A DNA stretch of 57,643 nucleotides from an uncultured Caryophanales bacterium. GTDB lineage: Bacteria > Bacillota_I > Bacilli_A > RF39 > UBA660. The translations under genes and the position numbers were made by a program. Position 1 is the first letter of the stretch. Every line of letters starts with the position of its first letter. Below the pieces are notes generated by a model. It ran no database searches. It was given only the letters and a program-made list of their open reading frames with translations, and was not told where the DNA came from. Of this stretch, positions 8,631 through 17,951 are shown one piece after another. The stretch covers positions 1-57,643 of the forward strand of contig CAMOWA010000006.1 in the NCBI GenBank assembly GCA_946628005.1, read 5' to 3'.

Positions 8631-8921
8631 ATGGCAGTAGAAGCATATTTACAAGTTATGATGACAATTAATAAAGAAAACAGAGAGGCAGCAGCAAAAG
8701 TATATAATGATTACCGTCAACCATTCCTAGATGATATTGAAGGTGCATTAACTAAAGAGTTATTAATAAGAGATGAGGATGTTCAGGTAATTCACGGCTT
8801 TGACAGCATGGAACATGCTAAAGCATATCTTGATTCTGAATTATTTACTAAGAAAGTTGCTCCAGGTCTTCAGTCTACATGGGCAGCTGATCCAGATATA
8901 AGATTTTATGAAGTAGCATAA
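8631..8921 (+). CDS. Small ABM-like protein, probable HxlR target
   Basis: 96 residues from ATG 8631, chosen because AAGGTGA lies just upstream; the GTG at 8622 overlaps that site. The pattern (VEAYLQVMMTINKENREAAAKVYNDY, then a HGFDSMEHAKAYLDSELF segment) fits a dimeric ferredoxin-like alpha/beta barrel such as the antibiotic-biosynthesis-monooxygenase (ABM) fold, although no catalytic signature is visible. Control by the divergent HxlR gene suggests a stress- or carbonyl-related job. Fold assignment is tentative. Confidence 0.6.
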   Translation: MAVEAYLQVMMTINKENREAAAKVYNDYRQPFLDDIEGALTKELLIRDEDVQVIHGFDSMEHAKAYLDSELFTKKVAPGLQSTWAADPDIRFYEVA

Positions 8922-9023
8922 TATATTTCGAATTATTTTTTCACTTAAGAAAAAGTTATTATTAAACATGATTAATATATGTTTAATATCCTTTTTTTGT
9001 TTTTAATATGAATTTTATTTTAT

Positions 9024-9239
9024 TCATAATTTGTCTTCTAATTCTTTTTCTAGTCTTGTGAATATTGATTTTTTATCATGTTCTTCTTGTTTTTCTTTTC
9101 TTAGTTCTGGTGGAAGATCTATGTGTATTCCACACTGTGGACATTTTAGCATTAGGCCACAGCAGTCAAATCCACAGTCACAGTGTCCAGCTTTTGTATG
9201 GTCAAATTCACATCCACATATATCACATTTAATCATCAT
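9024..9239 (-). CDS. Small Cys-rich zinc ribbon protein
   Basis: 71 residues with ten cysteines concentrated in the first 40: CDICGCEF, then HCDCGFDCCGLMLKCPQCG, followed by a charged helical tail. Probably binds two zinc ions. It starts 20 bases after the end of the HAD gene on the same strand and so is the last gene of a three-gene operon with two HAD phosphatases. A nucleic-acid or protein binding role is possible but not shown. Confidence 0.75.
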   Translation of the reverse strand: MMIKCDICGCEFDHTKAGHCDCGFDCCGLMLKCPQCGIHIDLPPELRKEKQEEHDKKSIFTRLEKELEDKL

Positions 9240-9259
9240 TGTATTTTATCTCCATATTT

Positions 9260-9877
9260 TTATAAGTTTAATAATTGTTTTGGGTTATCTATAACTTTTA
9301 ACGGATATGAATCATTGTATGCTTCACTATTTCCTTGTCCCCATGTTACAAGAATTAGGTCTAGATTTGAGTTTTTTGCTGTTTTAATATCAGTACCTCT
9401 GTCACCTATGTATACTATCTCATCACGAGAATAGTTTTCATGGTCTAGTATTTGATTCATCATTTCAGGGTTTGGCTTGAAGTAGCCTCCCTCATTGTAT
9501 CCTATTACATATTTGAAGTTGATATTAGAGAATAATCGTTCTGTGAGCATATCTAGGAGGTTTTGTATCCTGTTTGAGCAGATTGCTAATTCTACATCAG
9601 GGTTATTATCTAGTGTTTCTAGTACTTCCATTATTCCAGGGTATGGTTTTGTGTATTCCATATTACTATTAATATATATTTCACCGTATGTTTCTAGTAT
9701 TCCCTCGTCACGAGTCATATTTTCTATGAAATCATCAAATTCTAGGTCTTCAAGCTTATCATAATGATATATTTCTCTTCCATGTTGTTCTAATGCTTTA
9801 TTATATGCAATCACGGAATCATAGAATGTGTTTACAAGTGTTCCATCAAAATCAAATATGAATAATTTCTTTGTCAA
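9260..9877 (-). CDS. HAD-superfamily hydrolase (phosphoglycolate phosphatase-like)
   Basis: 205 residues from TTG 9877. This start was chosen because GGGAG lies eight bases upstream and because it places motif I near the N terminus; ATG 9892 is an alternative. All HAD motifs are present: DFDGTLVNT (nucleophile Asp), CSNR, KPNPEM (Lys) and GDRGTDI. The helical cap is inserted after motif I, as in Gph-type phosphatases. The substrate is unknown. It follows a paralogue by 25 bases. Confidence 0.88.
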   Translation of the reverse strand: MTKKLFIFDFDGTLVNTFYDSVIAYNKALEQHGREIYHYDKLEDLEFDDFIENMTRDEGILETYGEIYINSNMEYTKPYPGIMEVLETLDNNPDVELAICSNRIQNLLDMLTERLFSNINFKYVIGYNEGGYFKPNPEMMNQILDHENYSRDEIVYIGDRGTDIKTAKNSNLDLILVTWGQGNSEAYNDSYPLKVIDNPKQLLNL

Positions 9878-9902
9878 CGTTATTACTCCCATAAGTTTAT
9901 TA

Positions 9903-10526
9903 TTAAAAGTCTAGTAAATCTCTTGGTGAATCTATTATTTTTAGTGGATAATCATTATTATAGTCTTCCTCGTTTCCCTGTCCATAACTTACTAGTATCA
10001 TATCTATTCCTGCTTGTTTAGCTGCTTCTATATCCACATCTTTATCTCCATAATATATCACTTCATCTAGTGGTGTACCCTCTTTTTCTATTATTTCTAA
10101 TAGTCTGTCAGGATTAGGCTTATCTAGTATACCATCTCTATGTCCTGATATATATTTAAAATCTATGTTAGGAAACAGTTTTTTAGTATATTCTACTAGA
10201 TAATTATTTTCCTTGTTAGAACATACTGCTAGTGTTGCACCTTGTTTAGAAAGAGTTTTTAATACATCCATTATTCCCTCGTATGGCTTTGTGTTTGGTT
10301 TATCATATTTACGGTATATGTCATTGTATAAGTGATATACTTTAGAGTTTTTACCAGCATCATTATCTACTAAGAATTTTCTGAAATCCTTGTATATTAT
10401 TGTTTCAAGATTTCCACGATATACTGGCTTTCCTTCCTGTTCTAGTGCCTGATTCACACAATGTATTGAATCATATAAGGAATCTACTAGTGTTCCATCA
10501 AAATCAAATATATATAATGTTTTCAT
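9903..10526 (-). CDS. HAD-superfamily hydrolase, paralogue
   Basis: 207 residues with motifs DFDGTLVDS at residues 8-16, CSNKEN, KPNPDR and GDKDVDIEAA. It is the first gene of an operon with the second HAD gene and the zinc ribbon gene. The two HAD proteins share length, cap position and C-terminal LKIIDSPRDLL/LKVIDNPKQLL, so they arose by tandem duplication and probably act on related phosphomonoesters. Confidence 0.88.
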   Translation of the reverse strand: MKTLYIFDFDGTLVDSLYDSIHCVNQALEQEGKPVYRGNLETIIYKDFRKFLVDNDAGKNSKVYHLYNDIYRKYDKPNTKPYEGIMDVLKTLSKQGATLAVCSNKENNYLVEYTKKLFPNIDFKYISGHRDGILDKPNPDRLLEIIEKEGTPLDEVIYYGDKDVDIEAAKQAGIDMILVSYGQGNEEDYNNDYPLKIIDSPRDLLDF

Positions 10527-10613
10527 ATTCTTATATATGATTTAATTTGATTATTAAATTTACGATAAAATAAAAATTATATAAAAAAAGGGAGTATATG
10601 AAAAATGGGAGGA

Positions 10614-11489
10614 TTATAAAGTTATAGTATGTGGTTCTATGTCTGGATCATGATTAGCTAAGCTTTCTATACAGTTATCATTTAGACTTTGTTGTCTTAT
10701 CCATTTTAGTGAGTCTATCGCCTGATTCAGGTTCTCTGCTATTCCAGGTAGTATCATGTCGTTCCATGATTTTTCTGCATATCCTCCATCAGAGAATAAT
10801 AATACATATTTACCCGTGTCTGTGTTTGTTATTTTTAGTGCTGCTAGTCCTGGTGTATGTCCAGGTATATTAATTAATTGGAATTTTTTATCATCAAATA
10901 GGTCATATACTTTACCTGCTGGACCATTTTCATAGATTTCATCATTAGTATCATGTGGTTTTTCTTTGAATTGAAATGTTTTCATATTTACTCCCTTCCA
11001 CATGTTACTTACATATCTGATTTTGTTATTATTAGCAAATTCTAGTTCATCCCTACTTACTAGTATGTTTTTAGCATCCTGTACGTGTTTTAAGCCTGAA
11101 ACATGGTCAACGTCTAAGTGACTTAATAATACATAATCTAGGTCTTCCGGTTTTATATTCATATCTGCTAATTGTTCATTGATTGCTTGACCTGGTGGTA
11201 CTAATCCCTGGTTTGTTAGATAGTCTTTTAGTGTTTGGTGTTTAATTTGTGATAACCTGTTATATTTACCATTTGGTGATATATCTCTATGCCATCCGGT
11301 ATCATATAATATTAGTTGATCATCATATTCTATTAGGTATGCTGATACAGGGAACCATTTACGATTTTTTCTACCGTAACTGCTTAGTATTGTTAGTTTT
11401 GGTAGTGAAGGATTTACTTTTTCATCACGAAATGCTAGTGATTCAGATATATTAACTTTTCCTGTTTGTAATACATGTATTTTAATCAT
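10614..11489 (-). CDS. Metallo-beta-lactamase-fold hydrolase, AHL lactonase-like
   Basis: 291 residues from ATG 11489 (AAGTGGT upstream; GTG 11498 is less likely). It has the zinc motif HLDVDH near residue 126, a later GHTPG His, a conserved Asp (FSDGG) and a final ANHD. This order and length match the N-acyl-homoserine lactonase/AttM branch of the metallo-beta-lactamase superfamily. In an archaeon the natural substrate could be another lactone or ester; quorum-quenching is only a possibility. It seems to be transcribed alone. Confidence 0.82.
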   Translation of the reverse strand: MIKIHVLQTGKVNISESLAFRDEKVNPSLPKLTILSSYGRKNRKWFPVSAYLIEYDDQLILYDTGWHRDISPNGKYNRLSQIKHQTLKDYLTNQGLVPPGQAINEQLADMNIKPEDLDYVLLSHLDVDHVSGLKHVQDAKNILVSRDELEFANNNKIRYVSNMWKGVNMKTFQFKEKPHDTNDEIYENGPAGKVYDLFDDKKFQLINIPGHTPGLAALKITNTDTGKYVLLFSDGGYAEKSWNDMILPGIAENLNQAIDSLKWIRQQSLNDNCIESLANHDPDIEPHTITL

Positions 11490-11708
11490 AGTAACCACTT
11501 TATTATATGATTATACGTTATTATATAGAGAATAGTTAATATAAATTTAATTATAATAAAAATAGTGATTTTCTAGTTTTATATTTAAAATTAGATTTTG
11601 GGTAAAAAAGGAAAAGATAATTTTGTTTGGTATTTGGTAGGATGATTTTTCGGTTTATATTTTCCTTTTTTTTGAATATGTTATGTTTTTTATATAATAA
11701 GGAGTGGT

Positions 11709-11745
11709 GATTTTTTCTTTTTGTCTGAAAAAATCTTATTTTTTT
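11709..11745 (+). terminator. Terminator-like hairpin without an upstream gene
   Basis: GATTTTTTC and GAAAAAATC form a nine-base-pair stem with a nine-base loop, followed by TTATTTTTTT. In the plus direction this resembles an intrinsic terminator, but both flanking genes are on the minus strand, so it could end an unrecognised small RNA. Confidence 0.35.
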
Positions 11746-11759
11746 ATACCCAACTAAGA

Positions 11760-11777
11760 ATTTAGGTAAACCTAAAT
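11760..11777. promoter_or_regulatory. Palindrome resembling a DtxR/IdeR-type metal box
   Basis: ATTTAGGT-AA-ACCTAAAT is a perfect dyad, extended outside by CTAAG and CTTAG with one bulged base. The TTAGG/CCTAA halves recall iron-dependent DtxR-family boxes. It lies 71 bases past the thioesterase stop and 270 bases upstream of the lactonase-like gene, so the regulated gene is unclear. Confidence 0.35.
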
Positions 11778-11848
11778 CTTAGTCAATATTATATTAGACA
11801 CTATACTATATAAAGATTTTGGCATTCCTAAAAATTAAGATGAAAAAA

Positions 11849-12244
11849 TTATAATAAATGCTCACTCAAATCCTTTCGAATATCATCAGGAATCCTCATA
11901 GACTTCTGATTTTCAAAATCAAAATATACAAGAACAACTTCACCAGTAGCCTTCTTTACACCATTCTGCCAAGCTTCCTGATAAACAGTGAAAGATGAAT
12001 TACCAATCTTAGAAACATACGTTCTAATTTCCACTTCATAGCCATAATAAATCTGGTCAAGATAATCTACACTAAGATGAACCATTATAATATTCCAAGA
12101 ATCAGGACGCAACTTCATATCTGGATTAAAAATTTTATAAAGTGGATTACGAGCCGTTTCAAACCATATAGGCAAAGATGTATTATTCACATGGCCTAAA
12201 CCATCAGTATCCCTAGAACAAACATCAATTTTACTTTTAAACAC
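11849..12244 (-). CDS. Acyl-CoA thioesterase, hotdog fold (YbgC/FadM type)
   Basis: 131 residues beginning at GTG 12244. The N-terminal RDTDGLGHVNNTSLPIWFE matches the 4-hydroxybenzoyl-CoA thioesterase hotdog signature (D-x-x-G-H-V-N), which includes the catalytic Asp. Length is typical for the family. It would hydrolyse an acyl-CoA or acyl-carrier thioester in the cytoplasm; the substrate is not predictable. It follows the broken MFS gene by 99 bases on the same strand. Confidence 0.85.
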   Translation of the reverse strand: MFKSKIDVCSRDTDGLGHVNNTSLPIWFETARNPLYKIFNPDMKLRPDSWNIIMVHLSVDYLDQIYYGYEVEIRTYVSKIGNSSFTVYQEAWQNGVKKATGEVVLVYFDFENQKSMRIPDDIRKDLSEHLL

Positions 12245-12343
12245 GATAAATCATCTACTATATTATATTAATATATGTACTAAATAATATAAAAATGAAT
12301 ATCTATAAAAAAACGCAATAAAAAAAAATAAAAAAAGAAAGTA

Positions 12344-13490
12344 TTAATTTTCTAATACTCTAATTCTAGTTGTGAAGAGTATTAAAGCAATAATTAATAC
12401 AACTATTGATCCTATAAATATATATGAAGTACCTATATTCACTATAAGTAATCCACCAACACTAGTACCAATAGTTACACCAATATTAGCCATGCTTAAA
12501 AAGATTCCATTAGCAAACTCTGGTGCTCTAGGAGCTGCTGAAACAATCCAGTACTGCAAGAGATTATTAATTACACCACCAAGAAATCCCCACAATATTA
12601 CAAGAATTGTAGTTGGAATAGCGTATGAACCCATCATAAATAATCCTATAAATATTAAAGATAATACAATAGGAGTTAACTGAACAGTTATATTAGGTCT
12701 CGTTGATAATAATTTACCACCAATCCAATTACCAAATAAAGATGTAATACCATAAAGGAATAATAAAATTGTTAGGTCTAAATTAATAATATGAGTTACA
12801 GACTGTAAAAATTCTGAAATATAAGAATATGACAAGAATTGTCCACAATTAAGCATTATAACAGCCAATACTGATATAATAAATATTAGAGATTTAACCT
12901 CAGATACCTGTGAACCATAAGATTTTTCTTTTCCTGGTATACTAGGAAACCATAGTATAGTAGCTATTAGTGCTATAAGATTAACTAATGTAAACCATAA
13001 CATAGCTATCTGATATCCAAAGTAACTAGCAAAAATATGCTGTTATTGGAACCCCAATAATCATACCCGCACTAACACCTATAATCACCTTACTAATAGA
13101 ATCACAAGCTTCTTCTCTGGGTACTATTTCTCCAGCCACAGTTAATGATATACCACAATATACTGGCATGAATATTGCAATTATTATCCTACAAATTAAT
13201 GCCAGATAAAAATTAGTTAAAAATGCACTAATAAATGTAAATATCACAAAAATCGCTAAAGAAGAAACAAATACTTTCTTCCTATTAATATTACTGAATA
13301 TTAATGGCAATACTAATCCACTAATAGCTACTGTTATTGCAAATAGACTGACAAATAATCCTGCTTGATCTATAGTTACACTAAAATACTTAGCTACCTG
13401 GGGTAATATACCAATCATACCCATTTCAGTACTTAAGATACTAAACGTACCTAACATCATTATATAAATTGCTATATCCGTCTTTTTCAT
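12344..13490 (-). pseudogene. MFS transporter disrupted by a frameshift
   Basis: Two same-strand open frames make one major facilitator protein of about 380 residues. The first half (13490-13026) starts MKKTDIAIYIM, has about five helices and ends GVPITAYFC-stop. The second (from about 13025) continues in the next frame as FASYFGYQIAMLW and runs through six further helices to 12344. Removing one T from the run of five T in the coding strand (about 13031-13035) would restore GVPITAYFASYFGYQ. The protein resembles AraJ/drug-efflux type permeases. It may be a true pseudogene, a homopolymer sequencing error or a switchable tract. Confidence 0.85.
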
Positions 13491-13909
13491 AAATAAAAAA
13501 TCCTATATTTTTTTTCGATTAAAATAGATACAACTTAATTTCTAATAATGTCTTACATTAAAATACAAAAAGTTTTCTCATATTAAATTAAATAAAAAGT
13601 TATATTTATAATATTTCAGCTTTTGGAGAGTATACACATAATTAAGAATATAATCTATCCATTTAATATAGAGACTAGTTTTTTTTATTATTTTAGAAGA
13701 ATAATTGAAATAATCATAATTTCCTTTTTAATGAATTAATATATCAAGTAATCTAGAATAAAATAGATTCAAAAAGCCTAAAAAAGAAAAAAATAGTCCT
13801 AAAATTTATTAATATGATTAGTATAAATATAAACTAATAATAAAAAATAAAATTATTATAAAAAATATTTAAATGATTTTATAAAATATTAAAAAAAAAG
13901 TTATGGGAG
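13491..13909 (+). promoter_or_regulatory. Gap with dyad-embedded promoter of the adhesin-like gene
   Basis: No gene was found. A dyad ATTAGT/ACTAAT (13817-13822 and 13833-13838) brackets the TATA-like TATAAATATAA about 85 bases before the adhesin-like start, a place where a bound regulator would cover the TATA box. GGGAGGTGA at 13906-13914 is the Shine-Dalgarno site. Confidence 0.4.
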
Positions 13910-16204
13910 GTGAATAATTTCAGAAAACAACATAAGACATACATTATACTAATAACATTAATAACAATAATACTAACACTATCAGTAGCCTCAGCAACAG
14001 ACCAAAACACTACAAACACAACAATCAAAAACAATCCCAACCACAACACAATAACAGATAAAATAACACCACAACAAAAAAATCCAACAAATAATAACAA
14101 AGAAGAAATAACCATAAAAAATAATAAAACAACCCCTATACATACAAAAGAAATAACAAAACATAAAAAATACCTAAAATCAACAAATACAACCAATAAT
14201 ACAATCTATATAAACAATGACAACAAAGAAGAATACAATGATTACGAATTCGAAGCAAATACAAATATAGTTATAAATGAATCAGTAAATGACATATACT
14301 TAACAATATTCAATGAAAATATAACACTAACAGCAAATCAAAATGTAACAGTATCCAATTCAATGATAGATGTAATAGATGGTTCAATACACATATACAA
14401 TATATCATTTAAAAGTGATGATTCTAGCCAATACTCCAGTGTAATCAACATAAACAACAATAACAACATCATAGAAAACTGTACATTCCTCGATTATAAA
14501 ACACAAAGAGCAACTGATTACTACAGAGAAATAAACATAAATGGAAACAATAACACAATAACTAATAACTACTTTAACGCTACATACCCTGGATTAAATA
14601 TAGACTGGACGGTATATGGTGGATCAAGAAAGGCCAATGTAATCATAGCATATGGTGATAACAATACAATAAGTTACAATACTATTAAACTAAAACAAGG
14701 AGAACTAATAGATGCTGATTATGGTACAGTAGAAGCAATAGACATATTTGGTAACAATAACCTCGTAACAAGAAATGACATTGATGTCCGAGGAAAACTC
14801 TTTATCTATGGAATAATGGTATACTATCATAATAACACAATAACCTATAATACAATAAATGTAATTTCAGTAAGATACGCTAACGGGATTTCAGTAGATG
14901 GAAAAGCATCAAATTGTACAGTTGAAAATAACACAATTAATGTAGTATGTGAAAACGGAACTAATAATGATACATCAAGAGTAGATTCAGCATATGGTAT
15001 TATTATAATAGAAAGTGATTACCATGGATACAAGTATAATATAGAAAATTCTGAAACATCAAACAACATACTACGAGGAAACAGGATAACAGGCTCCGCA
15101 GCTCAAATGTATGGAATCGAACAATTCGGTGGAAATAACACACTTATTGAAGATAATGATATAAATCTTGATGGAATTTACACGATGGGTGTTGGTGTTA
15201 TCGGTGCAAATACAACAATAATAAACAATAATATTCATTGCAGAGGATATACTAATAATACAGTTCCTTCACCAGATTACTTAAGACCTAGAACAACTGG
15301 TGTATATGCATATTATGGAACTAATACTACTATAACTGGTAATACCATAGTAACAGAAAGAGGACCTGGTGTAACATTAGACATTGAAGAGGGATCAACT
15401 GTATCCTATAATAATATAAACAGTATAGGTAATAGTGTATCAATAGTAACAATACATAATACAACTGGCTCAACTATTCATGATAATACTATAAATCATT
15501 ATACTGATTCATCAATATCAGCAGAAACTAATCAAGTATTTAATAATATACCTGTTAATAATCCATCATCAAATACTACAGAATCTAACTCTACAATACA
15601 AGAAAATCAGACGAATACTAACTCTACAACTACTAATAATTCAACTACAACTAATCAGACAGTACCAACAACTCCAACCACGCCAACAAACCAGACAATA
15701 CCAACAACTCCGACTACGCCAACAAACCAGACAGTACCAACAACTCCGACTACGCCAACAAACCAGACAATTCCAACTAATCCAATTACACCAGTAAATC
15801 AGACAACTCCTACAGTACCTGTTAATTCTAACCCTACTAACACTAATAATAATCAACAGACTAATATGACTCATACAAATGTTATAACTAATAGTTCTAA
15901 TCTGGTTAAAACTAATAATTCAGATAATAGTGCATCTAGTTCATCTGCTGTAGGTGATAGTGGTAGTTCTAATTCCCATGATGATGTATCTTCCTCAAAT
16001 TCTCAGGATAGTAGTAATAGTAATCTACTTGTTGATTCTGATAATAGTGTTTCTTCAATAGCAGAGGCTACAGGTATTGTTAGTGAAATTAGTCCTATTA
16101 ATAATCAAAAGAATGATGATTTAGATTTAGGTGAAGTTGTATTATTGATTATTATTGTTGCTGGTTCCCTGATTTATGGATTTACTAAAAAACAGCGTTT
16201 ATAA
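13910..16204 (+). CDS. Adhesin-like surface protein with beta-helix repeats
   Basis: 764 residues with a signal peptide (ending SVASA) and an Asn/Thr/Lys-rich region. A long right-handed beta-helix region follows, made of repeated NNTITYNTI/NNTIINNNI motifs (about residues 110-540; NosD/pectate-lyase-like). Then come a Pro/Thr tandem repeat, a Ser/Asn linker and a C-terminal membrane helix ending KKQRL. This is the architecture of the adhesin-like proteins abundant in gut Methanobacteriales. It is probably displayed outside the pseudomurein wall to bind host or bacterial glycans; the ligand is unknown. The start is set at GTG 13910 although this codon overlaps the Shine-Dalgarno site. No in-frame ATG lies nearby. 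Confidence 0.82.
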   Translation: MNNFRKQHKTYIILITLITIILTLSVASATDQNTTNTTIKNNPNHNTITDKITPQQKNPTNNNKEEITIKNNKTTPIHTKEITKHKKYLKSTNTTNNTIYINNDNKEEYNDYEFEANTNIVINESVNDIYLTIFNENITLTANQNVTVSNSMIDVIDGSIHIYNISFKSDDSSQYSSVININNNNNIIENCTFLDYKTQRATDYYREININGNNNTITNNYFNATYPGLNIDWTVYGGSRKANVIIAYGDNNTISYNTIKLKQGELIDADYGTVEAIDIFGNNNLVTRNDIDVRGKLFIYGIMVYYHNNTITYNTINVISVRYANGISVDGKASNCTVENNTINVVCENGTNNDTSRVDSAYGIIIIESDYHGYKYNIENSETSNNILRGNRITGSAAQMYGIEQFGGNNTLIEDNDINLDGIYTMGVGVIGANTTIINNNIHCRGYTNNTVPSPDYLRPRTTGVYAYYGTNTTITGNTIVTERGPGVTLDIEEGSTVSYNNINSIGNSVSIVTIHNTTGSTIHDNTINHYTDSSISAETNQVFNNIPVNNPSSNTTESNSTIQENQTNTNSTTTNNSTTTNQTVPTTPTTPTNQTIPTTPTTPTNQTVPTTPTTPTNQTIPTNPITPVNQTTPTVPVNSNPTNTNNNQQTNMTHTNVITNSSNLVKTNNSDNSASSSSAVGDSGSSNSHDDVSSSNSQDSSNSNLLVDSDNSVSSIAEATGIVSEISPINNQKNDDLDLGEVVLLIIIVAGSLIYGFTKKQRL
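15653..15796 (+). repeat. 36-bp tandem repeat encoding NQT-P-T-T-P units
   Basis: Four 36-base units (15653, 15689, 15725, 15761) each encode a 12-residue NQT(V/I)PTTPTTPT block. The first three are nearly identical, the fourth has diverged, and a partial fifth follows. They form a stiff Pro/Thr stalk between the beta-helix and the anchor. Copy number is likely to vary between strains. Confidence 0.9.
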
Positions 16205-16337
16205 ATTATCTTATTTTTTTTTATTTTTTCGTTATTTTATTTTATCTAGATAACTAATTTTATATAACATTAAAAATATAACAATAGTTATATATGATTT
16301 TATAGCACACCACATAAAAAAGATAAAGAGGATCTTA

Positions 16338-17732
16338 ATGGTAAACATCACAGAAGAAGATATAAAAAAAAGAATCTACCAAAAATATATAAAACCTACC
16401 AAAAATAATAAAGAAGAATACATAGGAATAGAAATAGAAATACCCATCATTAACTTAAACAAAGAAGCAGTGAATTTTAACGTTGTTCACCAAGTAACCA
16501 ATATATTTAAAGATAAATTCAACAATTTCGACGTAGAAGAAACAGATTATGAAGGAAACATCAATGCCTTAAAAAACAAATCAAACAATGATATAATCTG
16601 CTTTGACTGCTCTTATAATAATATAGAATTTGCAATGGGAAAAGAAAAAGACCTATTTACTATTAATAAACGTTTCAGAAAATATTACAAATTCATCAAG
16701 GAAGAACTAGAAAAAAACAACCATACACTGGTTGGAATGGGTATCAATCCATATTGGAAATACAATGTTAAAGAACCTATTCCTAATGAAAGATATTTAA
16801 TGCTCTATCATCATTTAAAAACATATCCCCAATATAAAAATCCAATGTACTTCCACCACTACCCAGAATATGGATTATTCTCAAGTGCTTCACAAATACA
16901 ATTAGATGTTCCATATGATGAATTAATTAATACAATCAATACATCCACAAAAGTAGAACCAATTAAAGCTATCCTATTTTCAAATTCCGTATTTCTAGGT
17001 GAAAATACGGATTATCTCTGTTATAGAGATATATTCTGGGAATATAGTACTCATGGAATAAATCCACATAACATTGGAATGTATGACTTCAAATTAAATG
17101 ATATTAATAGTCTAATAAATTATCTATCCACATTAAATATTTACTGTGTAGTTAGAGATGGCCATTATATTAACTTTACTTCAACGAATTTATATGATTA
17201 TTTTAGTAAAGAGAAAATAACTGGAGAATACTATGATAATGGAGAGTATAAAACAATTGAATTTACTCCATCATTAGATGATATTGATTATGTAAGATCA
17301 TTTAAGTTCATAGATCTCACTTTCCGTGGAACTATAGAGTATAGAAGTGTATGTACTCAGCCAATAAAGGATACTATGTCTTCTCCTGCATTTCAAATTG
17401 GATTAAAACATAAAGTTAATGAATTAAATGAATTATTTGATAATTCTGATCTTTATAATCATGGATATTCACCTAGTGAGTTAAGAAAATTATTTATTAA
17501 AAAAGATCTTCCTAAATTCATATCTGAGGATGAATTATATGATTTATGTAAAAAGGTTGTTGACTTATCCTGTGAAGGTCTTAAAGAAAGAGGTTATGGT
17601 GAAGAAGTATTTCTTAAACCAGTTTATGAGAATATAGAAAATAGAACAAATCCTGCTAAGAGGTTATTATCTGCACTTGATAATAATATTAGTTTAGACT
17701 CAATCATTAAAAAATACGGTGAATTAAATTAA
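16338..17732 (+). CDS. Glutamate-cysteine ligase-like protein (GCS2 family)
   Basis: 464 residues. The N-terminal EYIGIEIEIPI is the Mg/ATP-binding opening of the GCS2 glutamate-cysteine ligase fold (GxExE). Later segments SSASQIQLDVP, DLTFRGTIEYRSVCTQP and a Cys-rich helical end fit the family. The family joins glutamate and cysteine to gamma-glutamylcysteine, the first step of glutathione-type thiols. Methanogens are not generally known to make glutathione, so the product, or even the amino acid substrates, may differ. No gshB partner is adjacent. Lateral transfer from gut Firmicutes is possible. AGAGGA precedes the ATG. Confidence 0.7.
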   Translation: MVNITEEDIKKRIYQKYIKPTKNNKEEYIGIEIEIPIINLNKEAVNFNVVHQVTNIFKDKFNNFDVEETDYEGNINALKNKSNNDIICFDCSYNNIEFAMGKEKDLFTINKRFRKYYKFIKEELEKNNHTLVGMGINPYWKYNVKEPIPNERYLMLYHHLKTYPQYKNPMYFHHYPEYGLFSSASQIQLDVPYDELINTINTSTKVEPIKAILFSNSVFLGENTDYLCYRDIFWEYSTHGINPHNIGMYDFKLNDINSLINYLSTLNIYCVVRDGHYINFTSTNLYDYFSKEKITGEYYDNGEYKTIEFTPSLDDIDYVRSFKFIDLTFRGTIEYRSVCTQPIKDTMSSPAFQIGLKHKVNELNELFDNSDLYNHGYSPSELRKLFIKKDLPKFISEDELYDLCKKVVDLSCEGLKERGYGEEVFLKPVYENIENRTNPAKRLLSALDNNISLDSIIKKYGELN

Positions 17733-17951
17733 TATTTATTAAATCTTAATTTTGATATTTTTTAATTATTAAACTATCAATTAGTTATTAACCTCCTTTA
17801 ACTATCTTCTTTTTAGTTTTCTGTATATTATAACTTTTATTTTAGATATTTGATAACATACCTTAAATTAATTATATTTTTAAAAATGTAAATATATAAA
17901 AAGGGATATATATAAAACTATATATAATTATTAATATAGAGGGTTACTATT

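Larger units (their letters stand above)
11490..11848. other. Gene-free gap with hairpin and palindrome
   Basis: No coding gene was found. It contains a hairpin followed by a T tract (11709-11745) and a perfect eight-base-arm dyad (11760-11777), both listed separately. A TATA-like TTATATAG near 11520 faces right. Confidence 0.4.

Noticed and set aside
11249-11455. Plus-strand 68-codon frame inside the lactonase-like gene
   Set aside because: Antisense shadow, without ribosome site or recognisable product.
15653-15796. Possible CRISPR array
   Set aside because: The units are contiguous 36-bp coding repeats without spacers, in frame with the adhesin-like protein.
15641-15874. Minus-strand frame rich in Cys/Trp/Arg repeats
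   Set aside because: Antisense image of the 36-bp Pro/Thr tandem repeat; no start signal and no family.
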